From NCBI RefSeq assembly GCF_021728295.1, contig NZ_JAKJXE010000010.1, positions 1-64,000 of the forward strand: a stretch of DNA of 64,000 nt. Reading direction: 5' to 3'. The notes below the pieces were generated by a model. The model saw nothing but the letters and a program-made list of their open reading frames with translations, did no database searches and was not told the DNA's origin. Source of the DNA: Pseudomonas petrae. GTDB taxonomy: Bacteria; Pseudomonadota; Gammaproteobacteria; Pseudomonadales; Pseudomonadaceae. Position numbers and translations under genes: made by a program. How positions within the stretch are numbered: the stretch's first letter is position 1; each line of letters opens with the position of its first letter. Positions 57,654 to 64,000 of this stretch are shown here, piece by piece.

Positions 57654-59576
57654 ATGCCAACTATTACTCTTCCCGACGGCAGTCAACGTTCTTTCGATCA
57701 CCCGGTATCCGTTGCCGAGGTCGCAGCATCCATTGGTGCAGGCCTGGCCAAAGCCACCGTGGCCGGCAAGGTCAACGGTCAACTGGTTGATGCCAGCGAC
57801 ATCATCGATACCGATGCGAGCCTGCAAATCATTACCCCCAAGGATCAGGAAGGCCTGGAGATCATTCGTCACTCCTGCGCGCACCTGGTTGGCCATGCCG
57901 TCAAGCAGCTCTATCCGACTGCAAAGATGGTGATCGGCCCGGTCATCGATGACGGCTTCTATTACGACATCGCATACGAGCGTCCTTTTACCCCGGACGA
58001 CATGGCGGCGATCGAGCAGCGCATGCAGCAGCTCATCGAAAAGGATTACGACGTCATCAAGAAGGTCACGCCGCGCGCGGAAGTGATCGAAGTGTTCACG
58101 GCCCGTGGCGAAGATTACAAGCTCCGGCTGGTCGAAGACATGCCGAACGAGCAGGCCATGGGCCTGTATTACCACGAAGAATACGTCGACATGTGCCGCG
58201 GTCCGCACGTGCCGAATACTCGTTTTCTGAAGTCGTTCAAGCTGACCAAGTTGTCCGGCGCCTATTGGCGCGGCGATGCCAAGAACGAGCAACTGCAGCG
58301 CGTTTATGGCACGGCGTGGGCTGACAAGAAGCAGCTGGCTGCTTACATCCAGCGAATCGAAGAAGCCGAAAAACGCGATCACCGCAAGATCGGAAAGCGC
58401 CTGGGCCTGTTCCATACCCAGGAAGAAGCGCCGGGCATGGTGTTCTGGCACCCGAACGGCTGGACGCTTTACCAGGTTCTCGAACAGTACATGCGCAAGA
58501 CCCAGCGCGAAAACGGCTACCTCGAGATCAAGACGCCTCAGGTTGTCGACCGCTCCCTGTGGGAGAAGTCCGGGCACTGGGCGAACTACGCCGAGAACAT
58601 GTTCACCACCGAGTCGGAAAACCGCGACTACGCCATCAAGCCGATGAACTGCCCGTGCCACGTACAGGTGTTCAATCAGGGTCTGAAAAGCTACCGCGAG
58701 TTGCCGCTGCGTCTGGCCGAATTCGGCGCTTGTCACCGCAACGAACCTTCGGGTGCGCTGCACGGCATCATGCGCGTGCGGGCGTTCACCCAGGACGACG
58801 CGCACATTTTCTGCACCGAAGAACAGATGCAGGCTGAATCTGCGGCGTTTATCAAGCTGACCATGGCGGTCTACGCCGATTTCGGTTTCAAAGACATCGA
58901 AATGAAGCTGTCGACCCGTCCGGAGAAGCGTGTCGGTTCCGATGAATTGTGGGATCGCGCCGAGTCCGCACTGGCTGCAGCCCTTGACAGCGCTGGTCTG
59001 CCGTACGATCTGCAACCGGGCGAGGGTGCGTTCTACGGTCCGAAGATCGAATTTTCTCTCAAGGATTGCTTGGGTCGCGTCTGGCAATGCGGTACTCTGC
59101 AGCTCGATTTCAACCTGCCGATCCGTCTGGGTGCCGAATTCGTGTCGGAAGACAACGGTCGCAAGCACCCGGTCATGTTGCACCGCGCAATCCTTGGCTC
59201 CTTCGAGCGCTTCATCGGAATCCTGATCGAGCATTACGAAGGCGCCTTCCCTGCGTGGCTTGCTCCAACTCAAGCAGTGATCATGAATATCACTGATAAA
59301 CAGGCTGATTTTGCCCTTGAGGTGGAAAAAACATTGGCGCAAAGCGGATTCCGTGCCAAGTCCGACTTGAGAAATGAAAAGATCGGCTTTAAAATCCGCG
59401 AGCATACGTTGCTCAAAATTCCGTATCTCCTCGTGATTGGAGATCGGGAGGTTGAAACACAAACTGTCGCTGTGCGTACACGTGAAGGCGCAGACCTTGG
59501 CTCGATGCCGGTCGCCCAGTTCTCGGAGTTCCTTGCACAAGCGGTTTCCCGGCGTGGTCGCCAAGATTCGGAGTAA
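57654..59576 (+). CDS. thrS: Threonyl-tRNA synthetase
   Basis: A 640-residue class II synthetase charging tRNA-Thr. The order is TGS domain (PTITLPDGSQRSF), editing domain with HSCAHLVGHAVKQL and the catalytic core with MNCPCHVQVF, FGACHRNEPSGALHG and GAFYGPKIEF; the zinc ligand Cys lies in CPCH. The C-terminal anticodon-binding domain ends LRNEKIGFKIREHTLLKIPYLLVIGDRE. The ATG at 57654 with GAGAGGAGG upstream gives the family length. It overlaps the infC ribosome site. Confidence 0.97.
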   Translation: MPTITLPDGSQRSFDHPVSVAEVAASIGAGLAKATVAGKVNGQLVDASDIIDTDASLQIITPKDQEGLEIIRHSCAHLVGHAVKQLYPTAKMVIGPVIDDGFYYDIAYERPFTPDDMAAIEQRMQQLIEKDYDVIKKVTPRAEVIEVFTARGEDYKLRLVEDMPNEQAMGLYYHEEYVDMCRGPHVPNTRFLKSFKLTKLSGAYWRGDAKNEQLQRVYGTAWADKKQLAAYIQRIEEAEKRDHRKIGKRLGLFHTQEEAPGMVFWHPNGWTLYQVLEQYMRKTQRENGYLEIKTPQVVDRSLWEKSGHWANYAENMFTTESENRDYAIKPMNCPCHVQVFNQGLKSYRELPLRLAEFGACHRNEPSGALHGIMRVRAFTQDDAHIFCTEEQMQAESAAFIKLTMAVYADFGFKDIEMKLSTRPEKRVGSDELWDRAESALAAALDSAGLPYDLQPGEGAFYGPKIEFSLKDCLGRVWQCGTLQLDFNLPIRLGAEFVSEDNGRKHPVMLHRAILGSFERFIGILIEHYEGAFPAWLAPTQAVIMNITDKQADFALEVEKTLAQSGFRAKSDLRNEKIGFKIREHTLLKIPYLLVIGDREVETQTVAVRTREGADLGSMPVAQFSEFLAQAVSRRGRQDSE

Positions 59577-59581
59577 TTATT

Positions 59582-60127
59582 ATTAAGCGTGAAATGAGAC
59601 AAGATAAACGAGCTGCACCGAAAGCCCCGATCAACGAGAATATCTCGGCACGTGAGGTTCGTTTAATTGGGGCTGAGGGTGAGCAGCTTGGGATTGTGTC
59701 AATTGAAGACGCGCTTCTTAAGGCTGAAGAGGCCAAGCTGGATCTGGTGGAAATTTCCGCCGATGCAGTACCCCCTGTTTGCAAACTGATGGACTACGGC
59801 AAATCGATCTTCGAGAAGAAGAAACAGGTTGCTGCCGCCAAGAAGAATCAGAAGCAGATCCAGGTTAAAGAAATCAAGTTTCGTCCAGGGACGGAGGAAG
59901 GGGATTACCAGGTAAAACTACGCAACCTGGTACGTTTCCTGAGTGACGGGGACAGGGCCAAGATTTCCTTGAGATTTCGCGGTCGTGAGATGGCCCACCA
60001 GGAGCTGGGGATGGAGCTGTTGAAGCGGGTTGAAGCTGACCTGCTCGAATACGGCTCGGTCGAACAGCATCCTAAGATGGAAGGACGCCAGCTGATCATG
60101 GTCATCGCCCCGAAAAAGAAGAAATAA
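59582..60127 (+). CDS. infC: Translation initiation factor IF-3 with AUU start
   Basis: A 181-residue IF-3, which keeps the 30S subunit free and checks start codons. It begins INENISAREVRLIGAEGEQLGIVSIEDALLKAEEAKLDLVEISADAVPPVCKLMDYGKS and ends GRQLIMVIAPKKK. I set the start at an ATT (59582) preceding AAG-CGT-GAA-ATG, because GGAG lies 8 nt upstream and an AUU start is the autoregulatory hallmark of infC. The ATG at 59594 has no ribosome site. The site GGAG overlaps the thrS stop region. Confidence 0.88.
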   Translation: MKREMRQDKRAAPKAPINENISAREVRLIGAEGEQLGIVSIEDALLKAEEAKLDLVEISADAVPPVCKLMDYGKSIFEKKKQVAAAKKNQKQIQVKEIKFRPGTEEGDYQVKLRNLVRFLSDGDRAKISLRFRGREMAHQELGMELLKRVEADLLEYGSVEQHPKMEGRQLIMVIAPKKKK

Positions 60128-60187
60128 CCACCAGGGCACGGCAGGCCTTGCGGTTATGTTTATCAACTGAATGCGGAGTATCCGAAC

Positions 60188-60382
60188 ATGCCAAAGATGA
60201 AGACTAAAAGTGGTGCAGCTAAACGGTTTTTGAAAACCGCGAATGGCATCAAGCACAAGCACGCTTTCAAGAGCCACATCCTGACCAAAATGTCGACAAA
60301 GCGTAAGCGTCAATTGCGTGGAAGCAGCTTGCTGCATCCGTCCGACGTGGCAAAAGTCAAGCGCATGCTGCGCCTTTGCTAA
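60188..60382 (+). CDS. rpmI: Ribosomal protein bL35
   Basis: A 64-residue very basic protein, PKMKTKSGAAKRFLKTANGIKHKHAFKSHILTKMSTKRKRQLRG, the bL35 pattern. It follows infC by 60 nt and precedes rplT by 28 nt, the conserved infC-rpmI-rplT order. In other gamma-proteobacteria L20 represses this unit through the mRNA. Confidence 0.96.
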   Translation: MPKMKTKSGAAKRFLKTANGIKHKHAFKSHILTKMSTKRKRQLRGSSLLHPSDVAKVKRMLRLC

Positions 60383-60410
60383 TTTTGATCAAGAACAGAG
60401 GAATTAACTC

Positions 60411-60767
60411 ATGGCTCGTGTAAAGCGTGGCGTCATTGCCCGTAAGCGTCACAAAAAAATTCTGAAACTTGCTAAAGGCTACTACGGCGCGCGTTCACGC
60501 GTATTCCGTGTTGCCAAGCAAGCGGTAATCAAGGCTGGCCAATACGCCTACCGTGACCGTCGTCAGAAAAAACGTCAGTTCCGCGCTCTGTGGATCGCTC
60601 GTATCAACGCTGGTGCGCGTATCAACGGTCTGTCCTACAGCCGTTTCATCGCTGGCCTGAAAAAAGCGTCGATCGAGATCGACCGCAAGGTTCTGGCTGA
60701 TCTGGCAGTGAACGAAAAAGCGGCGTTTGCTGCGATTGTCGAGAAAGCTAAAGCCACTTTGGCCTAA
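60411..60767 (+). CDS. rplT: Ribosomal protein bL20
   Basis: A 118-residue 23S-rRNA-binding protein: ARVKRGVIARKRHKKILKLAKGYYGARSRVFRVAKQAVIKAGQYAYRDRRQKKRQFRALWIARINA. It nucleates 50S assembly and in E. coli represses its own operon. AGAGG precedes the ATG. Confidence 0.96.
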   Translation: MARVKRGVIARKRHKKILKLAKGYYGARSRVFRVAKQAVIKAGQYAYRDRRQKKRQFRALWIARINAGARINGLSYSRFIAGLKKASIEIDRKVLADLAVNEKAAFAAIVEKAKATLA

Positions 60768-60780
60768 GTCCCCGGCAATC

Positions 60781-60804
60781 ACCGGACCCCGCTCGGGGTT
60801 CGGT
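60781..60804 (+). other. Hairpin after rplT
   Basis: ACCGGACCCC / GGGGTTCGGT with a 4-nt loop (some G-T pairs), in the rplT-pheS gap ahead of the stronger stem at 60817. It may be part of a leader that tunes pheST. Confidence 0.45.
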
Positions 60805-60816
60805 GTTAAACGTCAT

Positions 60817-60855
60817 AAATAGGGGAAGAGCCTTGTAAGCTCTTCCCCTATTTTG
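60817..60855 (+). terminator. Strong terminator/attenuator-like stem between rplT and pheS
   Basis: A 15-bp perfect stem AAATAGGGGAAGAGC / GCTCTTCCCCTATTT with a 7-nt loop. T content after it is modest. It lies 19 nt before the pheS ATG. In E. coli pheST is controlled by attenuation; no leader peptide rich in Phe is evident here. Confidence 0.7.
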
Positions 60856-60871
60856 TATCTGGAGTCTGTAC

Positions 60872-61888
60872 ATGGAAAACCTGGACGCGCTGGTCTCTCA
60901 AGCACTTGAGGCCGTGCAAAGCGCCGAAGATATCAATGCCCTGGAGCAAATCCGGGTTCTGTACCTTGGCAAGAAGGGCGAATTGACTCAGGTGATGAAG
61001 ACCCTGGGAAATCTGCCTGCTGAAGAGCGGCCGCACGTCGGCGCGCTGATCAACGAAGCCAAGGAGCGTGTCACAGAGGTTCTCAATGGGCGCAAGGCGT
61101 CGTTCGAGGAGGCTGATCTTGCGGCCAAACTCGCGGCCGAATCCATTGATGTGACCCTGCCTGGCCGTGGCCAGACCACTGGCGGTCTGCATCCGGTTAC
61201 CCGCACTCTGGAACGAATCGAGCAGTTCTTCACCCATATCGGCTACGGTATTGCCGAAGGCCCTGAGGTCGAAGACGATTATCACAACTTCGAAGCGCTC
61301 AACATCCCAGGCCATCACCCGGCCCGGTCGATGCACGACACTTTCTATTTCAATGCGAACATGCTGCTGCGCACCCATACCTCGCCGGTTCAGGTCCGCA
61401 CCATGGAATCGCAGAAGCCTCCGATCCGCATCGTCTGCCCCGGCCGTGTGTATCGCAGTGACTCCGATATCACTCATTCCCCGATGTTCCATCAAGTCGA
61501 AGGCCTGCTGGTCGACCGCGATATCAACTTCGCCGACCTGAAAGGCACCATCGAGGAATTCCTGCGCGTGTTCTTTGAAAAAGAGCTGGCAGTGCGTTTT
61601 CGTCCCTCGTATTTCCCGTTCACCGAGCCTTCGGCTGAAGTCGACATGGAATGCGTGATGTGCAGCGGCAAAGGCTGCCGCGTCTGCAAACAGACCGGCT
61701 GGCTTGAAGTCATGGGCTGCGGCATGGTTCACCCGAACGTGCTGCGCATGTCGGGCATCGATCCGGAAGAATTCCAGGGCTTCGCCTTCGGCATGGGCGT
61801 AGAGCGTCTGGCGATGCTGCGCTATGGCGTCAACGACTTGCGCCTGTTCTTCGACAACGACTTGCGGTTCCTCGCGCAATTTCGCTAG
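60872..61888 (+). CDS. pheS: Phenylalanyl-tRNA synthetase alpha subunit
   Basis: A 338-residue catalytic subunit. The N-terminal coiled coil is followed by the class II core: GLHPVTRTLERIEQFFTHIGYGIAEGPEVEDDYHNFEALNIP, SPVQVRTMESQKPPIRIVCPGRVYRSD (motif 2), and FRPSYFPFTEPSAEVDMECVMC. The C-terminal AFGMGVERLAMLRYGVNDLRLFFDND is motif 3. It pairs with pheT 33 nt downstream. Confidence 0.97.
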   Translation: MENLDALVSQALEAVQSAEDINALEQIRVLYLGKKGELTQVMKTLGNLPAEERPHVGALINEAKERVTEVLNGRKASFEEADLAAKLAAESIDVTLPGRGQTTGGLHPVTRTLERIEQFFTHIGYGIAEGPEVEDDYHNFEALNIPGHHPARSMHDTFYFNANMLLRTHTSPVQVRTMESQKPPIRIVCPGRVYRSDSDITHSPMFHQVEGLLVDRDINFADLKGTIEEFLRVFFEKELAVRFRPSYFPFTEPSAEVDMECVMCSGKGCRVCKQTGWLEVMGCGMVHPNVLRMSGIDPEEFQGFAFGMGVERLAMLRYGVNDLRLFFDNDLRFLAQFR

Positions 61889-61920
61889 GTCGCCCGTAAC
61901 GAATTCTTTAGGAGAGCAGG

Positions 61921-64000
61921 ATGAAATTCAGTGAACAATGGCTGCGTGGCTGGGTTAGCCCGCAGGTGTCCCGCGACGAGCTGGTTGCTCGTCTGTCGAT
62001 GGCCGGCCTTGAAGTGGACAGCGTCACCCCGGCAGCGGGCGTTTTCAGCGGTGTTGTGGTGGGCGAGGTGCTGAGCACCGAGCAGCACCCGGACGCTGAC
62101 AAGCTGCGCGTTTGCCAGGTGAGCAACGGCGCCGGGACTTTTCAGGTTGTGTGTGGCGCGCCAAACGTGCGCCCCGGTTTGAAGATCCCGTTTGCCATGA
62201 TCGGCGCAGAGTTGCCGGGCGATTTCAAAATCAAGAAAGCCAAGCTGCGTGGAGTCGAATCCAACGGCATGCTGTGTTCGCAGGCCGAGTTGCAGGTAGG
62301 CGAGGGCAATGACGGCCTGATGGAGCTGGCGGGCGACGCGCCGGTTGGTCAGGATGTGCGCGTTTATCTGGAGCTGGACGACGCAAGTATTGAAGTCGAC
62401 CTGACGCCCAACCGTGGCGACTGCCTGTCGGTGGCCGGTCTGGCCCGTGAAGTGGGTGCGCTCTATGACGCAGTCGTCACGCACCCACAGGTTGCAGCGG
62501 TTCCGGCCGTTCACGATGAAGTGCGTCCGGTTGAAGTGCTTGCGCCTGCGGCGTGCCCTCGCTATCTGGGTCGCGTCATCCGCAATGTCGACCTGTCGCG
62601 TCCTACGCCGTTGTGGATGGTTGAGCGCCTCCGTCGCTCGGACGTCCGCAGCATCGACGCCGCGGTCGACATCACCAACTACGTGATGCTTGAACTGGGT
62701 CAGCCGTTGCACGCGTTCGACCTTGCCGAAATCAATGGCGGTATTCGCGTGCGTATGGCGGAAGAGGGCGAGAAGCTCGTGCTTCTGGATGGTCAGGAAG
62801 TCAGCTTGCGCGCTGATACCCTGGTCATTGCCGACCACCAGCGTGCCCTGGCCATCGCCGGTGTCATGGGTGGCGAGCACAGCGGCGTGTCCGCGACGAC
62901 CCGCAATATTTTCCTTGAAAGCGCCTTTTTCGATCAGATTGCCGTTGCCGGCAAGGCACGTTCGTATGGCCTGCACACCGACGCCTCCCATCGCTACGAG
63001 CGCGGCGTCGACTGGCAGCTGGCCCGCGAAGCCATGGAGCGCGCCACCGGCCTGCTGCTGGAAATCACCGGCGGTGAAGCCGGTCCGGTCATCGAGACCG
63101 TCAGCGATCAGCATCTGCCTTCGGTTGAGCCGATCATTCTGCGTGCAGAGCGTATCGAGCAGATGCTGGGCATGAAGATGGACGCAGCGGAAATCGAGCG
63201 TCTGCTGACCGCGCTTGGCCTCACCGTCGCGCTTCACGCCAGCGAGCAATGGCGCGTCGAAGTGCCAAGTCATCGCTTTGATATCACCCTCGAAGTCGAT
63301 TTGATCGAGGAGCTTGCGCGTCTCCACGGTTACAACCGTCTGCCGGTTCGTTACCCGCAGGCGCGTCTGGCACCACAGCCGCGTGCCGAGGCTCAGAGTG
63401 ATCTGCCGGCCTTGCGTCGGCTGTTGGTGGCGCGCGGTTATCAGGAAGCAATCACCTACAGCTTCATCGATCAGAAATGGTTTGAGCTGTTCAGCCCGGG
63501 CGTTGAGCCGCTGTTGCTGGCCAATCCGATCTCGGCTGACATGTCGGCAATGCGTTCGTCCCTGTGGCCGGGTCTGGTGAAGTCGCTGCAACACAACCTC
63601 AATCGCCAGCAGGATCGCGTGCGCCTGTTCGAGAGCGGGTTGCGTTTCGTCGGTCAACTGGAAGGCTTGAAGCAAGAGCCGATGCTGGCGGGTGTGATCT
63701 GCGGCAGCCGTCTGCCGGAAGGCTGGGCGCAAGGCCGCGATGTCGTCGACTTCTTCGACGTCAAGGCTGACGTCGAAGCAGTGCTGGGCTTCGCCGGTGC
63801 GCAGGATGATTTCCGTTTCGTACCCGGAAGCCATCCCGCGCTGCACCCGGGTCAGACCGCCCGTATCGAGCGTGAAGGGCGTGAAGTCGGCTACATCGGC
63901 GCGCTGCACCCTGAGCTGTCGAAAACGCTGGGACTTGATCGTCCGGTGTTCGTGTTCGAGCTGGTTCTGGCTGAAGTTGCCGTGGGCCGCCTGCCGAAAT
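61921..64000 (+). CDS. pheT: Phenylalanyl-tRNA synthetase beta subunit (3' end beyond the window)
   Basis: The first 693 residues of PheT. Visible are the N-terminal OB-fold tRNA-binding domain (KFSEQWLRGWVSPQVS, VVVGEVLSTEQHPDADKLRVCQVS), the B3/B4 editing region (DLTPNRGDCLSVAGLAREVG), the B5 domain and SVRSIDAAVDITNYVMLELGQPLHAFD-type (RSIDAAVDITNYVMLELGQ) stretch. AGGAG precedes the ATG. It runs off the right edge without a stop, which is the window limit and not a defect. Confidence 0.96.
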   Translation, partial: MKFSEQWLRGWVSPQVSRDELVARLSMAGLEVDSVTPAAGVFSGVVVGEVLSTEQHPDADKLRVCQVSNGAGTFQVVCGAPNVRPGLKIPFAMIGAELPGDFKIKKAKLRGVESNGMLCSQAELQVGEGNDGLMELAGDAPVGQDVRVYLELDDASIEVDLTPNRGDCLSVAGLAREVGALYDAVVTHPQVAAVPAVHDEVRPVEVLAPAACPRYLGRVIRNVDLSRPTPLWMVERLRRSDVRSIDAAVDITNYVMLELGQPLHAFDLAEINGGIRVRMAEEGEKLVLLDGQEVSLRADTLVIADHQRALAIAGVMGGEHSGVSATTRNIFLESAFFDQIAVAGKARSYGLHTDASHRYERGVDWQLAREAMERATGLLLEITGGEAGPVIETVSDQHLPSVEPIILRAERIEQMLGMKMDAAEIERLLTALGLTVALHASEQWRVEVPSHRFDITLEVDLIEELARLHGYNRLPVRYPQARLAPQPRAEAQSDLPALRRLLVARGYQEAITYSFIDQKWFELFSPGVEPLLLANPISADMSAMRSSLWPGLVKSLQHNLNRQQDRVRLFESGLRFVGQLEGLKQEPMLAGVICGSRLPEGWAQGRDVVDFFDVKADVEAVLGFAGAQDDFRFVPGSHPALHPGQTARIEREGREVGYIGALHPELSKTLGLDRPVFVFELVLAEVAVGRLPK

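Noticed and set aside
57411..59564. A 717-codon minus-strand open frame over thrS
   Set aside because: Shadow of thrS: it matches no family and lies entirely on the complement of a well-supported gene.
61885..63909. A 674-codon minus-strand open frame over pheT
   Set aside because: Shadow of pheT for the same reasons.
1..64000. CRISPR arrays and tRNA or rRNA genes
   Set aside because: No regularly spaced repeats and no cloverleaf-like or ribosomal sequence recognised anywhere in the window.

Overview
The window is a Pseudomonas chromosome segment, GC-rich (roughly 60 percent by eye) apart from one AT-rich insert. The genus call rests on the thrS-infC-rpmI-rplT-pheS-pheT cluster, the ribose operon order rbsBACRKD, Pseudomonas-type families (DUF1652, DUF1654, InaA) and Pseudomonas-style REP palindromes (TGTAGGAGCGCGCTTGCCC and GTAGGACCGGCTTCAGCC). 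I cannot fix the species; the fluorescens/syringae side of the genus fits best.

Layout. 1-10.4 kb: HDOD protein, ilvE, an exported serine hydrolase, LysR regulator, AEC carrier, two RcnB-like exported proteins, a qorB/HxlR-regulator divergent pair, and an MFS exporter with a divergent LysR regulator. 10.4-23.1 kb: a BvgA/BvgS-like two-component operon (response regulator, kinase, GNAT). Its kinase gene is cut by a 7.18-kb AT-rich mobile element (12367-19544). 22.7-26 kb: stand-alone receiver protein, dGTPase, EAL protein. 26-29.7 kb: YqjD/YqjE/YqjK-like envelope genes, small proteins, a pseudouridine synthase and a YgdI/R lipoprotein. 29.8-32.2 kb: molybdenum cofactor genes mobA, moaB, moeA. 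32.3-38.2 kb: CPA2 antiporter, small proteins, and a divergent FAD oxidoreductase/dpkA pair suggestive of D-lysine catabolism. 38.3-43.6 kb: small genes, two of them behind LexA boxes, and a ParD-like/methionine aminopeptidase pair with a palindromic operator. 44-48 kb: hybrid kinase, InaA-type kinase, DUF1652. 48.2-55.4 kb: ribose regulon with an exported nucleoside hydrolase. 55.5-57.3 kb: small proteins and a cold-shock protein. 57.65 kb to the end: translation genes, with pheT cut by the window edge.

The main discovery is the element at 12367-19544. It encodes a large serine recombinase, a putative relaxosome accessory protein, a MOBP-type relaxase, a P2-gpA-like HUH replication protein (tyrosines 436/440) and an unknown lipoprotein. 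It sits inside the codons of the kinase H-box, eight residues after phospho-acceptor His729. Joining the host flanks across a shared GCA restores an in-frame 1229-aa kinase with His729, Asp1020 and His1161, close to the published Bordetella BvgS layout. The element therefore looks like an excisable, mobilizable, possibly self-replicating circle that switches off a phosphorelay while integrated.

Other points of interest are a TAGGAATGTTCCTA box upstream of the response regulator, two LexA boxes driving uncharacterised small genes, and an AUU-type infC start.
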